Positions 8,962-18,171 of a stretch of 64,000 nucleotides of DNA are shown piece after piece (positions within the stretch are counted from its first letter, which is position 1; every line of letters begins with the position of its first letter). The stretch is taken from the NCBI GenBank assembly GCA_965215355.1, contig CBDCDJ010000007.1, positions 1 through 64,000 on the forward strand. Direction: 5' to 3'. Made by a program: the position numbers and the translations under genes. The notes under the pieces were generated by a model. It worked only from the letters and a program-made list of their open reading frames with translations, was not told the DNA's origin and ran no database searches. Origin of the DNA: CBDCDJ01 sp965215355 (lineage in GTDB: Bacteria; Deinococcota; Deinococci; Deinococcales; Trueperaceae).

Positions 8962-10026
8962 TCACGACACGTGCAGCGCGGTTTCGCCGCGCTCCGCAAC
9001 CTCACCGACGACCCCCGCTCGAGGAAACGTTTTTTGCACGCGCTCGAGCAAGGCCTCGAGCTGTTCCGGCGCGACGCTCATGAGCAAACCGCCGCTGGTT
9101 TGCGGGTCGACGAGCGACCACCACTGCACCTCGGTCAAAGCGTCGCGTCCGGCGACGTGGTCTTGCAGGTAGAGCGTGTTCGTCCGGTGCGCCTTGGTGA
9201 GGATGTCGCGCGCCAGCGTGGCGGCGGCGTGCGCCAGCAGCGGCACGGCCCCGGCGTCGACGTGCAGCGTGACGCCCCCACCTTCCGCCAGGTGCAGCGC
9301 GTGGCCCAGCAGCCCGAAGCCCGTCACGTCGGTCGCGGCGTGAACCTCGCTTCTCAAGGGGCCGAGGTCCAACCGGTTGAGCGTTTTCATCGAGGTAATC
9401 GCCTCGGCCAAGTCGTCGTAGCCCAACTCGTCGTTTTTGAGCGCGCCCGCGAGCGTGCCGGTGCCGACGGCCTTGGTCAAGACGAGGGCGTCACCCGGCT
9501 GAGCGCCGCGGTTCGACCAGAGTGCGTCGGAACGCGCGAAACCGGTCACGCTGAAGCCGAGTTTGAGCGTGTCGTCGTCGATGGAGTGACCGCCGACCAG
9601 AAGTGCACCCGCCTCGTTGATTTTGTCCAGTGCACCCGCCATGAGCGCGCTCAACACCTCGGGCGGCAGCGTGTCCAGCGGGTAAGCCAGGATGGTCAGG
9701 GCGGTCTGCGGTTGCCCGCCCATCGCGAACACGTCGCTGAGCGCGTTGGCGGCGGCGACCGCGCCGAAGTCGTAAGGGTCGTCCAAAATCGGCGTGAAAA
9801 AGTCCAGCGTTTGAATCATGGCGACCTCGTCGCTGATTCGCCACACCGCCGCGTCGTCCAAGAAGTCGGTGCCGACGAGCAGATTGGGGTGCGTTTGCCG
9901 CGGCAGCGACGCGAGCAGCCGGGATAAGGTTCCGGCCGCAATCTTCGCGGCGCAGCCCCCCTTGCCGACGGTTTGGGTGAGCCGGACGGGCTTGTTTACA
10001 GCTGGGTCGAGGGCGTCTCGAGCCAT
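8962..10026 (-). CDS. selD: Selenide, water dikinase (selenophosphate synthase)
   Basis: The 354-residue enzyme makes selenophosphate from selenide and ATP, the selenium donor for selenouridine or selenocysteine. The active-site segment is GKGGCAAKI with Cys25 and Lys28; Cys is encoded by TGC, so this is the cysteine form. Further family motifs are VGTDFLDDAAVW, NALSDVFAMGG, LVGGHSIDD and ATDVTGFGLLGHALHLAEG. I chose the ATG at 10026, which overlaps the end of mnmH by 31 bases. The only visible selenium user here is that neighbour, so selenophosphate is probably made at least for tRNA modification. Confidence 0.93.
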   Translation of the reverse strand: MARDALDPAVNKPVRLTQTVGKGGCAAKIAAGTLSRLLASLPRQTHPNLLVGTDFLDDAAVWRISDEVAMIQTLDFFTPILDDPYDFGAVAAANALSDVFAMGGQPQTALTILAYPLDTLPPEVLSALMAGALDKINEAGALLVGGHSIDDDTLKLGFSVTGFARSDALWSNRGAQPGDALVLTKAVGTGTLAGALKNDELGYDDLAEAITSMKTLNRLDLGPLRSEVHAATDVTGFGLLGHALHLAEGGGVTLHVDAGAVPLLAHAAATLARDILTKAHRTNTLYLQDHVAGRDALTEVQWWSLVDPQTSGGLLMSVAPEQLEALLERVQKTFPRAGVVGEVAERGETALHVS

Positions 10027-11081
10027 GCGGCCAACTCCTCCTGGGTGCCCCGCGCGAGCACGGGCCGCGCGAGTTTTTGAACGCTTTTGCGGTAGAGCGG
10101 GTCGTAGTAGTCCTCCAGCAGCGTGCGGATGGTGGCACGGTGGGCGTCGGGCTCGAGCCAAGTGCCGCCCTCATACGCCTGTTTCAAGCTGAGGAGGCAG
10201 CTGTCGACCGGGGCGTTGCCGAGCCGGGGCCGCAGTTTGGTGAGGTTGGCGATAAGCCCCGAAAGCGTCGCCTCGGCACCTGCGGCTTGGGTCGCGCGGG
10301 CGATGTAGTCCCGAAAAATGCGTTGCACCCGGTCTTCCAGCGAGGTCTCGAGGACGAGCAGCGGCGCGGCCTGCATCGCTTCAAAAAGTGGCCCGGGCAC
10401 CGAGCGCCGCCCCACGCTGCGCGACTCGTCTTCGACCACGAGAAGCTCGTTCGGGTTTAAGAGGAGTTGGGCGGCGAGACTGTTTTCAAAAGTCGCCTGG
10501 CTCGGTTGCGGCTCACCGCCCAACCCGAAGGCGCTGCCGCGGTGTGCCGCTTCGGCCTCGAGGTCTAAGATTTGCACCTCGGCACGGGCGCGCAACTTCG
10601 CCAACAGGTCGGTTTTACCCGCGCCTGTCAACCCGGTGACGACGAGCGTGCGTTTGCGTGCCAGCGTGGGCTCGAGGCTGTCCATCAAGTGACGCCGCAG
10701 CGCCTTGTAACCGCCCCGGACGCGCGGCACGTCCCGACTCGAGGCTTGGCCGATAAAGTCTTGGGCAAGCTGGCTGCGCAAACCGCCCCGCCAGCACATG
10801 ACGGCGGTCGGCGACGCGGCGCAGACCTCACGCCACGCCTCGACGCGGCGCGGCAAGTCGTCGCGGGTGAGCGCCTCGCCCAGCTCAACCGCTGCCCTTT
10901 GTCCCGCCTCTTTGTAACGCAGGCCGACGCGGTGCCGCTCTGCGGTGCTCAGGATGGGCAGGTTGACCGCAAAGGGCAGCGCCCCCGCCGCAACCTCGAC
11001 CGGCGCGCGCACGTCCAAAAGCCCGCGACTCGGTGTGCCCGCACCAGTCTGGAAGAGCGTAGCGGGTTCGACAAACTCCAT
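9996..11081 (-). CDS. mnmH: tRNA 2-selenouridine synthase
   Basis: This 361-residue protein has an N-terminal rhodanese domain with the catalytic loop MCWRGGLRSQ (Cys96) and a P-loop domain with GLTGAGKT at about 150-157. That is the fixed two-domain architecture of MnmH/SelU (YbbB). It replaces sulfur by selenium in 2-thiouridine at the wobble position of certain tRNAs through a geranylated intermediate, using selenophosphate from SelD. It is immediately upstream of selD, overlapping by 31 bases, so the two form an operon. The ATG at 11081 is the first start in the frame and gives the usual family length. Confidence 0.92.
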   Translation of the reverse strand: MEFVEPATLFQTGAGTPSRGLLDVRAPVEVAAGALPFAVNLPILSTAERHRVGLRYKEAGQRAAVELGEALTRDDLPRRVEAWREVCAASPTAVMCWRGGLRSQLAQDFIGQASSRDVPRVRGGYKALRRHLMDSLEPTLARKRTLVVTGLTGAGKTDLLAKLRARAEVQILDLEAEAAHRGSAFGLGGEPQPSQATFENSLAAQLLLNPNELLVVEDESRSVGRRSVPGPLFEAMQAAPLLVLETSLEDRVQRIFRDYIARATQAAGAEATLSGLIANLTKLRPRLGNAPVDSCLLSLKQAYEGGTWLEPDAHRATIRTLLEDYYDPLYRKSVQKLARPVLARGTQEELAAWLETPSTQL

Positions 11082-11185
11082 CGTTTCAAGATAACGCGCC
11101 GCTCGGCCGCAGACCGTGTCGCATGGGCAAGAAAGTCCTGAGTCCCAGGTTGAAAGTGTTTTTGGTCCTTTTCGCTAGGCGCTTT

Positions 11186-12307
11186 TCACGCCGGTACGAG
11201 CGACACGTTGGGCACGGTGATGGTGACGCGCGTGCCCTCGCTGACCCGACTCACCACGTTCAGCTTGCCGCCGAACAGGTGCAGGCGCTCGCGCACGCTG
11301 GTCAGCCCGAAACCGGTCGACTGCGAGCGCGCCAACTGGTCGGTGTCGAAGCCGCGGCCTTCGTCGCGGATCTCGAGGGTGAGCCCGGCTCGCGCCTGCT
11401 GCACACTCAACCAGGCCCGGTCGGTGGCGGCGTGTTTGACCACGTTGAAAATCAGTTCGCGCGCGAGCGAGGCCAGCAGGACGCGGAGCGCGTCGTGGGG
11501 TACCTCGAGCCGTTCGGGACCGGTCAGCTCGACGCTCAGGCGGTAGCGCTCTTCGGCGCGGTTGGCGAGCCATCTCAGCGCCGACATGAGTTCGCCGTCC
11601 GCCAAAACCGGCATGTCGAGGTCGCTGGTGACGTTGCGGGCAACCCGGGCGGCGTCTTTGAGCTGCTGGTTGAGGGCCGCGAACGCTTCCGGCTCGGCGC
11701 TTCCGGCCTGAACTTGCTGCTCCAAACGTTTCAGCGAAAACTGCAACGCGAACAGGTCTTGCTGCAGCCCGTCGTGGAGGCGCTGGGCCAGCCGGTGCCG
11801 CTCGCGGTTCTCGGCCAGGGTGAGTTCACTGGTGCGGCGGCGCTCCAACTCGGTGAGTTCCCGAAAGCGGGTGACGTCGTTTTGCACGCCGAAAAAGTAA
11901 ACGGCCTCCCCCTCGTCGTTGTGGATGGTGGTCAGGTAGAGTTCGTTCCAGAACATCGAGCCGTCTTTGCGGTAGTTGCGCAGCTCGACGCGCGTGTTGC
12001 GGCCTTCGAAAATCGCCGCGCGGAGTTCGGTGAGCCCGGGTTGGTCGTTGTCGTGGCCCTGTAAAAAGCGGCAGTTCCGGCCCACGACCTCGTCGTGGGC
12101 GTAACCGGTCAAGATTTCGAACTGTTTGTTGACGTAGACGAGCGGGTTGTCGGGCAGCCGCGGGTCGGTTATCGTCATGGTGTTGTCGGTCGCGTCGAGG
12201 ACGCGGCGCAGCAGACCGGACACCTCGCCGCCCTGCTCTAACTCTAAAAGTTCGCGGCGGATGGCCTCGATTTTTTGACCTACAGTGCTCGGCAAAGTGT
12301 CGGGCAT
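11186..12307 (-). CDS. LOV-domain blue-light sensor histidine kinase (HisKA_3 type)
   Basis: The N-terminal PAS domain carries GRNCRFLQ at residues 76-83, the LOV signature in which Cys79 forms the flavin adduct, and YFFGVQNDVT with the flavin-contacting Gln142. It is followed by a HisKA_3 dimerisation helix, RHRLAQRLHDGLQQDLFALQ, with His178 as the expected phosphoacceptor. The C-terminal ATPase domain has VVKHA, DEGRGFD and GFGLTSVRERL. It is 373 residues long, has no membrane segment and is therefore soluble. Cognate NarL-type response regulators are not adjacent. The family knowledge supports blue-light control of autophosphorylation, but the output is unknown. Confidence 0.9.
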   Translation of the reverse strand: MPDTLPSTVGQKIEAIRRELLELEQGGEVSGLLRRVLDATDNTMTITDPRLPDNPLVYVNKQFEILTGYAHDEVVGRNCRFLQGHDNDQPGLTELRAAIFEGRNTRVELRNYRKDGSMFWNELYLTTIHNDEGEAVYFFGVQNDVTRFRELTELERRRTSELTLAENRERHRLAQRLHDGLQQDLFALQFSLKRLEQQVQAGSAEPEAFAALNQQLKDAARVARNVTSDLDMPVLADGELMSALRWLANRAEERYRLSVELTGPERLEVPHDALRVLLASLARELIFNVVKHAATDRAWLSVQQARAGLTLEIRDEGRGFDTDQLARSQSTGFGLTSVRERLHLFGGKLNVVSRVSEGTRVTITVPNVSLVPA

Positions 12308-12367
12308 GTACAGTTTGCTCCCCTCGACAGTATACCTGAACCTGGTACAAAAAGCGCAGACCCCGTT

Positions 12368-13024
12368 TTAGTCGCTGTCTTGCTCGCCCAGGCTCACCAC
12401 CCCGTCGGGCAGGGCGGCGAAGAGGCCGCGTCCCGGCCCCCGCGCCATGTTCAGCCCGCCCGTAAAGGTGCCGAAGGCCGGGAGCAACAAGCGCTCGCGC
12501 TCGAGCACGAAGCAGGGCAGCCGCAGCGCGTCGAGCGCGCTCTTCACCACAACGACGGGGTGCAGGTGGCCGTACAGACACGGCCCTTCGGCTTGGGGAT
12601 GGTGGTAAAGCTTCACGCCGTCCACCTCGTGCCCTTCGGCCACCACGGTCATCCCCCAAACCTCGGGGACGCCGCCCGCGCGGCTGTCGTGGTTGCCCAA
12701 CACGACGGTAATGTCGGCCGGGAAAGTTTTGCGCCACAAAGAGACCTCTCCGACGAGTTTTTCGGTAAGCCCGCTCCGCGCGTGTACCAGGTCGCCTAGT
12801 ACATAGAGCCGGGTTGCGCCGGTCTGTTGTTGCAGCTCGTCCAAGCGCTCCAGGTCTTGCAAATGCCCGCTCGGCACGCCCACGCCGAAGCTCTGGAACG
12901 TCTCGGCCTTGCCGAGGTGACAGTCGGCGACGAGAAGCGTGTTCTGTGCAGGCCAGTAAACCGCCCTCGAGCCCAGCAGCTCCAACTCGGCCCCGCCGAC
13001 AGTGACGCTTAAACTGTAGCCCAC
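12368..13024 (-). CDS. pdeM: Ligase-associated DNA damage response phosphoesterase PdeM
   Basis: This 218-residue calcineurin-like metallophosphoesterase has LLVADCHLGKAE, YVLGDLVHARSG, VVLGNHDSRAG and YGHLHPVV, supplying the Asp, His and Asn ligands of a two-metal centre. PdeM proteins occur with an Lhr-like helicase, an ATP-dependent ligase and a beta-lactamase-fold exonuclease, exactly the neighbours seen upstream. It starts at 13024, overlapping the helicase stop by 16 bases, so it is the last gene of that operon. The presumed role is end processing of DNA before ligation. Confidence 0.88.
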   Translation of the reverse strand: MGYSLSVTVGGAELELLGSRAVYWPAQNTLLVADCHLGKAETFQSFGVGVPSGHLQDLERLDELQQQTGATRLYVLGDLVHARSGLTEKLVGEVSLWRKTFPADITVVLGNHDSRAGGVPEVWGMTVVAEGHEVDGVKLYHHPQAEGPCLYGHLHPVVVVKSALDALRLPCFVLERERLLLPAFGTFTGGLNMARGPGRGLFAALPDGVVSLGEQDSD

Positions 13025-15432
13025 TGCTTCATCATCCGTTCCAAACGTGCGGCGAGGGTTTCGCTCGAGAGGTTCGCGCGCAGCCGGGTCACGACGAGAG
13101 GAAACCCGAGCGGCGTCGGGCGGCGCGGCGCGGTCCAGACCCAGGGCAGCGTTTCCAGTCGGGCAAGCGTCGTCTCGAGCCGGTCCATCTCCAACCGCGC
13201 CAGCACCTCCCGCTCGGCCTGGCGCAGCAGCAGGTGCTGCGGCTCGTATTCTTTGAAAACATTGTAGAGCGTCGCCGTGCTCACCTGGAGCTGCCGGTTC
13301 GTCTTGCGCGCGCCGGGGTAGCCCGTAAACACAAGACCCGCGACCTGCGCCACGCCCCGAAACTGCCGCCGCGCGAGTTCGCTGAGGTTGACGGCCTCGG
13401 TCAGGTCGGCTTCCAGGTTTTGCGAAGTGAGCAGGTCGGGCGTCAAAAGTTTTTCGAAGTCGTACCCCTTCGGCGCGAGCAGTTCCAAACCGTACTCGTC
13501 TACTGCAAAACTGAGCGTGCTGCTCTGCGCCCTCGTCAACCGCAGCGCGAGGAGCGCAGCCAAGCCTTCGTGAACACTTCTACCTTCAAAAGGGTACAAA
13601 AAGAGGTGCCGACCTTCGCGGGTGTCTACAAGCTCGAGCAGCAACTCACTTGAATTTGGCAACTTTGAAAGCCGCGCCTGCGTCTCCAACACCGGCCGCA
13701 GCGCGTCCCACTCGGGCGGCGGGTGTTCGGGGCCGCGCCCGAATTCATTCAGCACGTACGCGCCCAGCAAATGTGACAGCGGCAGCGCCTCGCCGGTAAA
13801 CGAGGCGGTGACGGTGGTGGGCCGTTTGGACTTGCGCACCAGCGCGGTCATGTCCTGCACCGAGACGAACTCGAGCTTGTGCCCGCCGAACAAAAACACG
13901 TCGCCCGGCTTCAGGCGCGACACGAAATGTTCGTTCACCGAGCCGACCTTTTGACGGTTGGTGAACTTCAAAAACACGCTTGAATCGCTCGTAATCGTGC
14001 CGATGGTCAGGCGGTGCCGCCGCGCGAGCTTTTGACTGGCGATGGTGTAGCGCCCGTTTTCGCACACAACCTTGTGAAAGTCCGGATACGCCCGCAAACT
14101 GCGTCCACCGTGCCGAATGAAGTTGAGAACTTCGCCGAACTCCTCATCGCTCAAGTTCCGATACGCGACGCTGCCGCGCACCTCGGCCAACACCGCATCC
14201 GTAAACCCGTCGCCGCAGGCGAGCGTGACGAGGTGTTGGGCCAACACGTCGTAAGGTTTGGCGAGGGGGCGGCGCGGCTCGACCACGCGGTCGCGCAAGG
14301 CTTCGCGCAGGGCGTTGACCTCTAAAAGCTCGAGCGCGTTTGTCGGCACGAACCAAACCTCGCTCACGCCGCCGGGCGTGTGCGCCGAGCGGCCGGCGCG
14401 CTGCAACAGCCGCGCCACGCTCTTGGGCGAGCCGACTTGCACCACTTGTTCGACCGGCTGAAAGTCCACGCCGAGGTCCAAGCTCGAGGTCGCCACCACC
14501 AACCGCACCGCACCACTTTTCAGCCCCGCCTCGACGCGCTCGCGCACAGAGCGCTCGACGCTGCCGTGGTGCAGCGCGATGCCGGTTTCGTTGGGCAGCG
14601 CGTCGGCCAAAAACCGGTACCACCGCTCCGCCCCCCGCCGCGTGTTGGTGAAAATGAGGGTGGAGCGCTTCAAGTCCAAAACCTCGAGCAACGGCCCCAC
14701 CATCTGAGCGCCCAAGTGTCCCGCCCACGGAAAGGTGCCGACCTTGTCGGGAAGAACACTCGTCAGGCGCGTCTCGCGCCGCAAGTCCGCGCGGACGATG
14801 CGGTAAGGCCGCCCCGCCCCGACCGCTGTCGCCCCCGCTTCTTCGGGATTTGCGAGCGTCGCCGAGAGCGCCCAGGTGCGCAGGTTTGGACGGAGACTGC
14901 GCAGTCGCGTCAAGCCCAGCTCGGTCTGCGTACCGCGCTTGCCGCCTAAAAGTTCGTGCCACTCGTCGAGCACGACGCCCTGGAGAGAAGAAAAAAACGC
15001 GCTCGAGCCCTTGTAAGACAGCAGCACGCTCAACGACTCCGGCGTGGTGATGAGGATGTCGGGCGCGTCGGCGAGTTGTTTACGCTTCGTCGTCGCCTTG
15101 GTGTCGCCGGTACGGCTCTCGACCCGCAGGTGGGGTGCGAGCCCGTCAAGCGCCCGCCGGACCGCCGCCTCGATGTCCCGCGCCACGGCGCGCAGCGGCG
15201 TCAGGTAAAGAAGCTTGAGCCCCTTCGTCGGCGCGTCCAGCATCTCCGCCACCGGCCCGAGCACGGCGGCGTAGGTTTTGCCCGCGCCGGTCGGGACTTG
15301 AACCAGGCCGCTTTCCCCGTCCAGGTACGCGGCCCAGGTCTCTTCTTGAAAATCGAGCGGCTTCCAGCCCTGCCCGGCGAACCAGGCGCGGACGGGCTCG
15401 AGGAGAGTCGCGTGCTCGAGTTGGTTACTCAT
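13009..15432 (-). CDS. Ligase-associated DNA damage response DEXH-box helicase (Lhr-like)
   Basis: The 807-residue superfamily 2 helicase has Walker A VQVPTGAGKT, motif II LDEWHE, motif III LSATLANPEEAG, and in the second RecA domain LIFTNTRRGAERWYRFL and QRAGRSAHTPGG. The C-terminal half is the Lhr-type extension with a winged-helix and DNA-binding region. I start it at the ATG at 15432 (MSNQLEHATLLEPVRAW). The 19 residues encoded further upstream come from a dispersed intergenic repeat and are not family-like. It should unwind DNA 3' to 5' for the adjacent ligase and nucleases in double-strand-break or lesion repair. Confidence 0.9.
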   Translation of the reverse strand: MSNQLEHATLLEPVRAWFAGQGWKPLDFQEETWAAYLDGESGLVQVPTGAGKTYAAVLGPVAEMLDAPTKGLKLLYLTPLRAVARDIEAAVRRALDGLAPHLRVESRTGDTKATTKRKQLADAPDILITTPESLSVLLSYKGSSAFFSSLQGVVLDEWHELLGGKRGTQTELGLTRLRSLRPNLRTWALSATLANPEEAGATAVGAGRPYRIVRADLRRETRLTSVLPDKVGTFPWAGHLGAQMVGPLLEVLDLKRSTLIFTNTRRGAERWYRFLADALPNETGIALHHGSVERSVRERVEAGLKSGAVRLVVATSSLDLGVDFQPVEQVVQVGSPKSVARLLQRAGRSAHTPGGVSEVWFVPTNALELLEVNALREALRDRVVEPRRPLAKPYDVLAQHLVTLACGDGFTDAVLAEVRGSVAYRNLSDEEFGEVLNFIRHGGRSLRAYPDFHKVVCENGRYTIASQKLARRHRLTIGTITSDSSVFLKFTNRQKVGSVNEHFVSRLKPGDVFLFGGHKLEFVSVQDMTALVRKSKRPTTVTASFTGEALPLSHLLGAYVLNEFGRGPEHPPPEWDALRPVLETQARLSKLPNSSELLLELVDTREGRHLFLYPFEGRSVHEGLAALLALRLTRAQSSTLSFAVDEYGLELLAPKGYDFEKLLTPDLLTSQNLEADLTEAVNLSELARRQFRGVAQVAGLVFTGYPGARKTNRQLQVSTATLYNVFKEYEPQHLLLRQAEREVLARLEMDRLETTLARLETLPWVWTAPRRPTPLGFPLVVTRLRANLSSETLAARLERMMKQWATV

Positions 15433-15447
15433 GAGGAGCTGAGGAGA

Positions 15448-15490
15448 AAGTACCGAGGACCGAGTGAAAAGGACCGAGTAGAAAGTCAAA
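15448..15490 (+). repeat. Dispersed intergenic repeat, tandem ACCGAGT-rich unit
   Basis: Read on the plus strand it holds two tandem halves, ACCGAGGACCGAGTGAAAA and GGACCGAGTAGAAAGT. The second half is found exactly at 35782-35797. It lies between the helicase start and the ligase stop and would be transcribed in the operon mRNA. Confidence 0.6.
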
Positions 15491-15555
15491 AGCCTTTGGG
15501 TTCCTACGCCCTTGCTTTGCTACCTCCCTCAAAAAGAGCCCCCGAGCCGAGCCGG

Positions 15556-17154
15556 TCATGCCTCGAGCAAGGCCAGCGCGGTCTCGAGCGTGTCGGCCTC
15601 CTCGGGCGGTTTGTCCTGCCGCCAGCGCAAAATGCGCGGGAAACGCACCGCCACGCCCGACTTGTGCCGTTTCGAGGCGGCGATACCCTCGAAGGCGAGT
15701 TCGAACACTTGCTCCGGCGCGACGCTTCGCACCGGGCCGAAACGCTCCAGGGTGTGCGCCCGAATCCAGCGGTCGAGCCGGGCGATTTCCACGTCGGTGA
15801 GTCCCGAATAGGCTTTGGTGAAGGGCACGAGTTCGTCGTCCCGCCACAGCGCGAAGGTGTAGTCGGTGAACAGGTTCGCCCGCCGCCCGGTGCCGGCCTG
15901 CGCGTAGAGCAGCACGGCGTCGAGGGTGTACGGGTCGACCTTGTGCTTCCACCACAGCCCCTTTCGCCGCCCGACGCGGTAGGGGCTGTCTTTGCGTTTG
16001 AGCATCAGGCCTTCGGCATTCACCTCTCGAGCCTGGGTGCGCAGCGCCTCGAGCTCGTCTAAATTCGCCGCTTTAAGCGTCTCGGTCAGGGTGACGCGCT
16101 CGAGCGGATGGGTTTCTAGGAGGTGCTCGAGCCTTTCCCGGCGGGTCTCCAACGGCAAGTCACGTAAATCCTGTCCCTCTTCCTCCAACAAATCATAGAC
16201 GAGGTAGTGGGTCGGCGTCTCTGCAAGCACCTTCTCACCGACCTTTTTGCGGCCCAACCGCTTTTGCAAACTGTTAAAGGGAAGAGGTGTCGTTCCATCC
16301 CAGGCGACGATTTCACCGTCCAGCACGGTGCCGTCGGGCAGCGCTGAAAACGCCTCGGCGAGTTCGGGAAACTGTTTCGTGACGAGGTCTTCGCCGCGCG
16401 ACCACAAGAACACTTTGCCCCCACGTTTGACCGCCTGGGCGCGAATGCCGTCCCACTTCCACTCTGTCTGGTAAGCGTGCAACCCGTCGTTGGCAATCGT
16501 ACCCAGTTCGACACCGTAAGCGAGGAGAAACGGGTACGGCTGGCTGTCGCGCACGCCCTCGTGCTGCTCGTCACCGAGCGACACATAAAACTCGGGCGTA
16601 GTCGGAAAGTCGCCCATCAATCTGTGGGTTAGGACGGGCGCGTCCAGGTCCAGCGCCTCGGCGAGAGCGCGCACCACCAGCGTCGCCGCGACGCCGACGC
16701 GAAAACTGCCGGTCAAGATTTTGTGGAGGACGAACAGTTCCTCAAAGGGCAGCGCCGACCACCAGCTCAGGACGAGGTCACGCTTTTCCTCGTCGCTGGC
16801 CTTCGCAGCTTTAGAAATTTCCTCTTCCAACCAGACGTGCAGGGGCAGCTCGAGCCTTTCCCCCCGCGGCAGCGGGTTCGCGTTCAGCAGCAGCGCGACC
16901 GCCTCGGCCGTGTCGCCGACGTGGGCACCGGCGTCCTTGACGAGCCATTCGGGTAGGTCGCTTGTGCTCAGGTAAATTTCACGCAGCGCTCTCGAGGTCA
17001 GCGTTTTGCGGCGCAGCTTGCCGGTGAGGAGGTAGAGCGCCCAGACAGCATTTTCGGGTTTGGCGGTTTCGAAATAGGCGCGGAGCGCGGCGACTTTAGC
17101 GTTCGTCGCGGTGGTGCCGTCCAAGTCGGCGAACAGTTCGGCAAAGCGCTTCAC
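15556..17154 (-). CDS. ATP-dependent DNA ligase of the repair operon
   Basis: The 532-residue ligase has an N-terminal DNA-binding domain, the adenylation motif EWKWDGIRAQ with nucleophile Lys233, VFLWSRGED, TVLDGEIVAWD, AEGLMLKR and LWWKHKV, in the standard nucleotidyltransferase order, followed by an OB-fold. This is the ATP ligase type without polymerase or nuclease domains, distinct from NAD-dependent LigA. It overlaps the exonuclease gene by four bases at 17151-17154. In the known ligase-associated DNA damage response operon, the ligase seals ends trimmed by PdeM and the exonuclease and unwound by the Lhr-like helicase. Confidence 0.92.
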   Translation of the reverse strand: MKRFAELFADLDGTTATNAKVAALRAYFETAKPENAVWALYLLTGKLRRKTLTSRALREIYLSTSDLPEWLVKDAGAHVGDTAEAVALLLNANPLPRGERLELPLHVWLEEEISKAAKASDEEKRDLVLSWWSALPFEELFVLHKILTGSFRVGVAATLVVRALAEALDLDAPVLTHRLMGDFPTTPEFYVSLGDEQHEGVRDSQPYPFLLAYGVELGTIANDGLHAYQTEWKWDGIRAQAVKRGGKVFLWSRGEDLVTKQFPELAEAFSALPDGTVLDGEIVAWDGTTPLPFNSLQKRLGRKKVGEKVLAETPTHYLVYDLLEEEGQDLRDLPLETRRERLEHLLETHPLERVTLTETLKAANLDELEALRTQAREVNAEGLMLKRKDSPYRVGRRKGLWWKHKVDPYTLDAVLLYAQAGTGRRANLFTDYTFALWRDDELVPFTKAYSGLTDVEIARLDRWIRAHTLERFGPVRSVAPEQVFELAFEGIAASKRHKSGVAVRFPRILRWRQDKPPEEADTLETALALLEA

Positions 17155-18164
17155 GTGTCCGCACCCTCGCCTTCATACAGGTTGGCGAGAGGCTGGGCGT
17201 CGAGTCCGCGCGTTTCGCGCAAATAACGGGCCAGCACGTCGCTCTGGCCGTGGGTGGCGAAGACGGTTTGCGCGCCCGTCGCGTCGATGGTGTCGATAAG
17301 CCCGCGCCAGTCGGCGTGGTCGGACAGCACGAAGCCGCGCTCGTAACCGCGCCGCCGCCGGTTGCCGCGCACCTGCATCCAGCCCGAGGCGAACCCCGTT
17401 TGCGGCAGCTTGAAGCGCTTCATCCACGGCGAGCGGTGCGCCGAGGGCGGCGCGACGACGAGTTCGCCCGAAAAATCGAACCCCTTTTCCTCGTCGGTCA
17501 CGTTTTTCGTCGGCAGCATCTCGATTCCCTGCTCGCGGTACAGCTCGGTGAGGCGGGCGACTGCGCCGTGAAGGTAAACCGGGCGGTCGGTGAAGCGAGT
17601 CAGCTCGGCCAACACGCGCTGCGCCTTGCCGAAGGCGTAACAAAACAGCAGCGAGGGCCGCTCCGGGTCTTGCGTCCACCACTCGAAAATACTTTTCGCC
17701 GTGGTTTCGGGCGGTTCCCAGGTGTAGACCGGCAAGCCGAAAGTTGCCTCGGTGATAAAAGTGGTGCAGGGAACAACCTCGAATGGCGCGCAGGTCGGGT
17801 CGGAGTCGCGTTTGTAGTCGCCGGACACGACCCACACATCGTCCCCCTGCTCGACCCGAATTTGCGCCGAGCCGAGGACGTGGCCCGCGGGGTGAAACGA
17901 GACTATGGTTTCACCCAGCTCGAGCCGTCCCCCGTACTCGACCCCCGTGATGTCGACGTCGCCCAAGCGCGCTCGCAAAATCGGCAGCGAGGCGTGGGTC
18001 GCAACGTAGCGCCTCGAGCCCGGCCGCGCGTGGTCGGCGTGGGCGTGGGTGATGAGGGCCAACTCGACCCCCTTGGATGGGTCGATGCTGAAGCCGCCGG
18101 AGGTGCAAGTCAGCCCGCACTCCGTGACTTTGATAAGTGAATTCGCCTTGTCAGCACTCGAGAT
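17151..18164 (-). CDS. Ligase-associated DNA damage response exonuclease (beta-lactamase fold)
   Basis: The protein carries LALITHAHADHARPGSRRY (the HxHxDH metal site), HPAGHVLGSAQI, VVSGDYKRDSDP, VLSDHADWRGLI and FATHGQ. These are the ordered motifs of metallo-beta-lactamase/beta-CASP-like nucleases found with ATP ligases. The family needs about 25 residues before the first metal motif, and the frame encodes them (TECGLTCTSGGFSIDPSKG). No ATG, GTG or TTG lies between the in-frame TGA and the TTG at 18062. The best start is ATC at 18164, with AAGGAGG seven bases upstream, giving 337 residues. It is the first gene of the repair operon. Confidence 0.85.
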   Translation of the reverse strand: MSSADKANSLIKVTECGLTCTSGGFSIDPSKGVELALITHAHADHARPGSRRYVATHASLPILRARLGDVDITGVEYGGRLELGETIVSFHPAGHVLGSAQIRVEQGDDVWVVSGDYKRDSDPTCAPFEVVPCTTFITEATFGLPVYTWEPPETTAKSIFEWWTQDPERPSLLFCYAFGKAQRVLAELTRFTDRPVYLHGAVARLTELYREQGIEMLPTKNVTDEEKGFDFSGELVVAPPSAHRSPWMKRFKLPQTGFASGWMQVRGNRRRRGYERGFVLSDHADWRGLIDTIDATGAQTVFATHGQSDVLARYLRETRGLDAQPLANLYEGEGADT

Positions 18165-18171
18165 GGCTGAG

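Noticed and set aside
15425..15489. Helicase N-terminal extension of 19 residues
   Set aside because: The extension is encoded by the dispersed repeat and the family begins at MSNQLEH, so the start was moved to 15432.
17151..18062. TTG at 18062 as start of the repair exonuclease
   Set aside because: It would remove the conserved strand before the HxHxDH site and has no ribosome-binding site; ATC at 18164 fits better.
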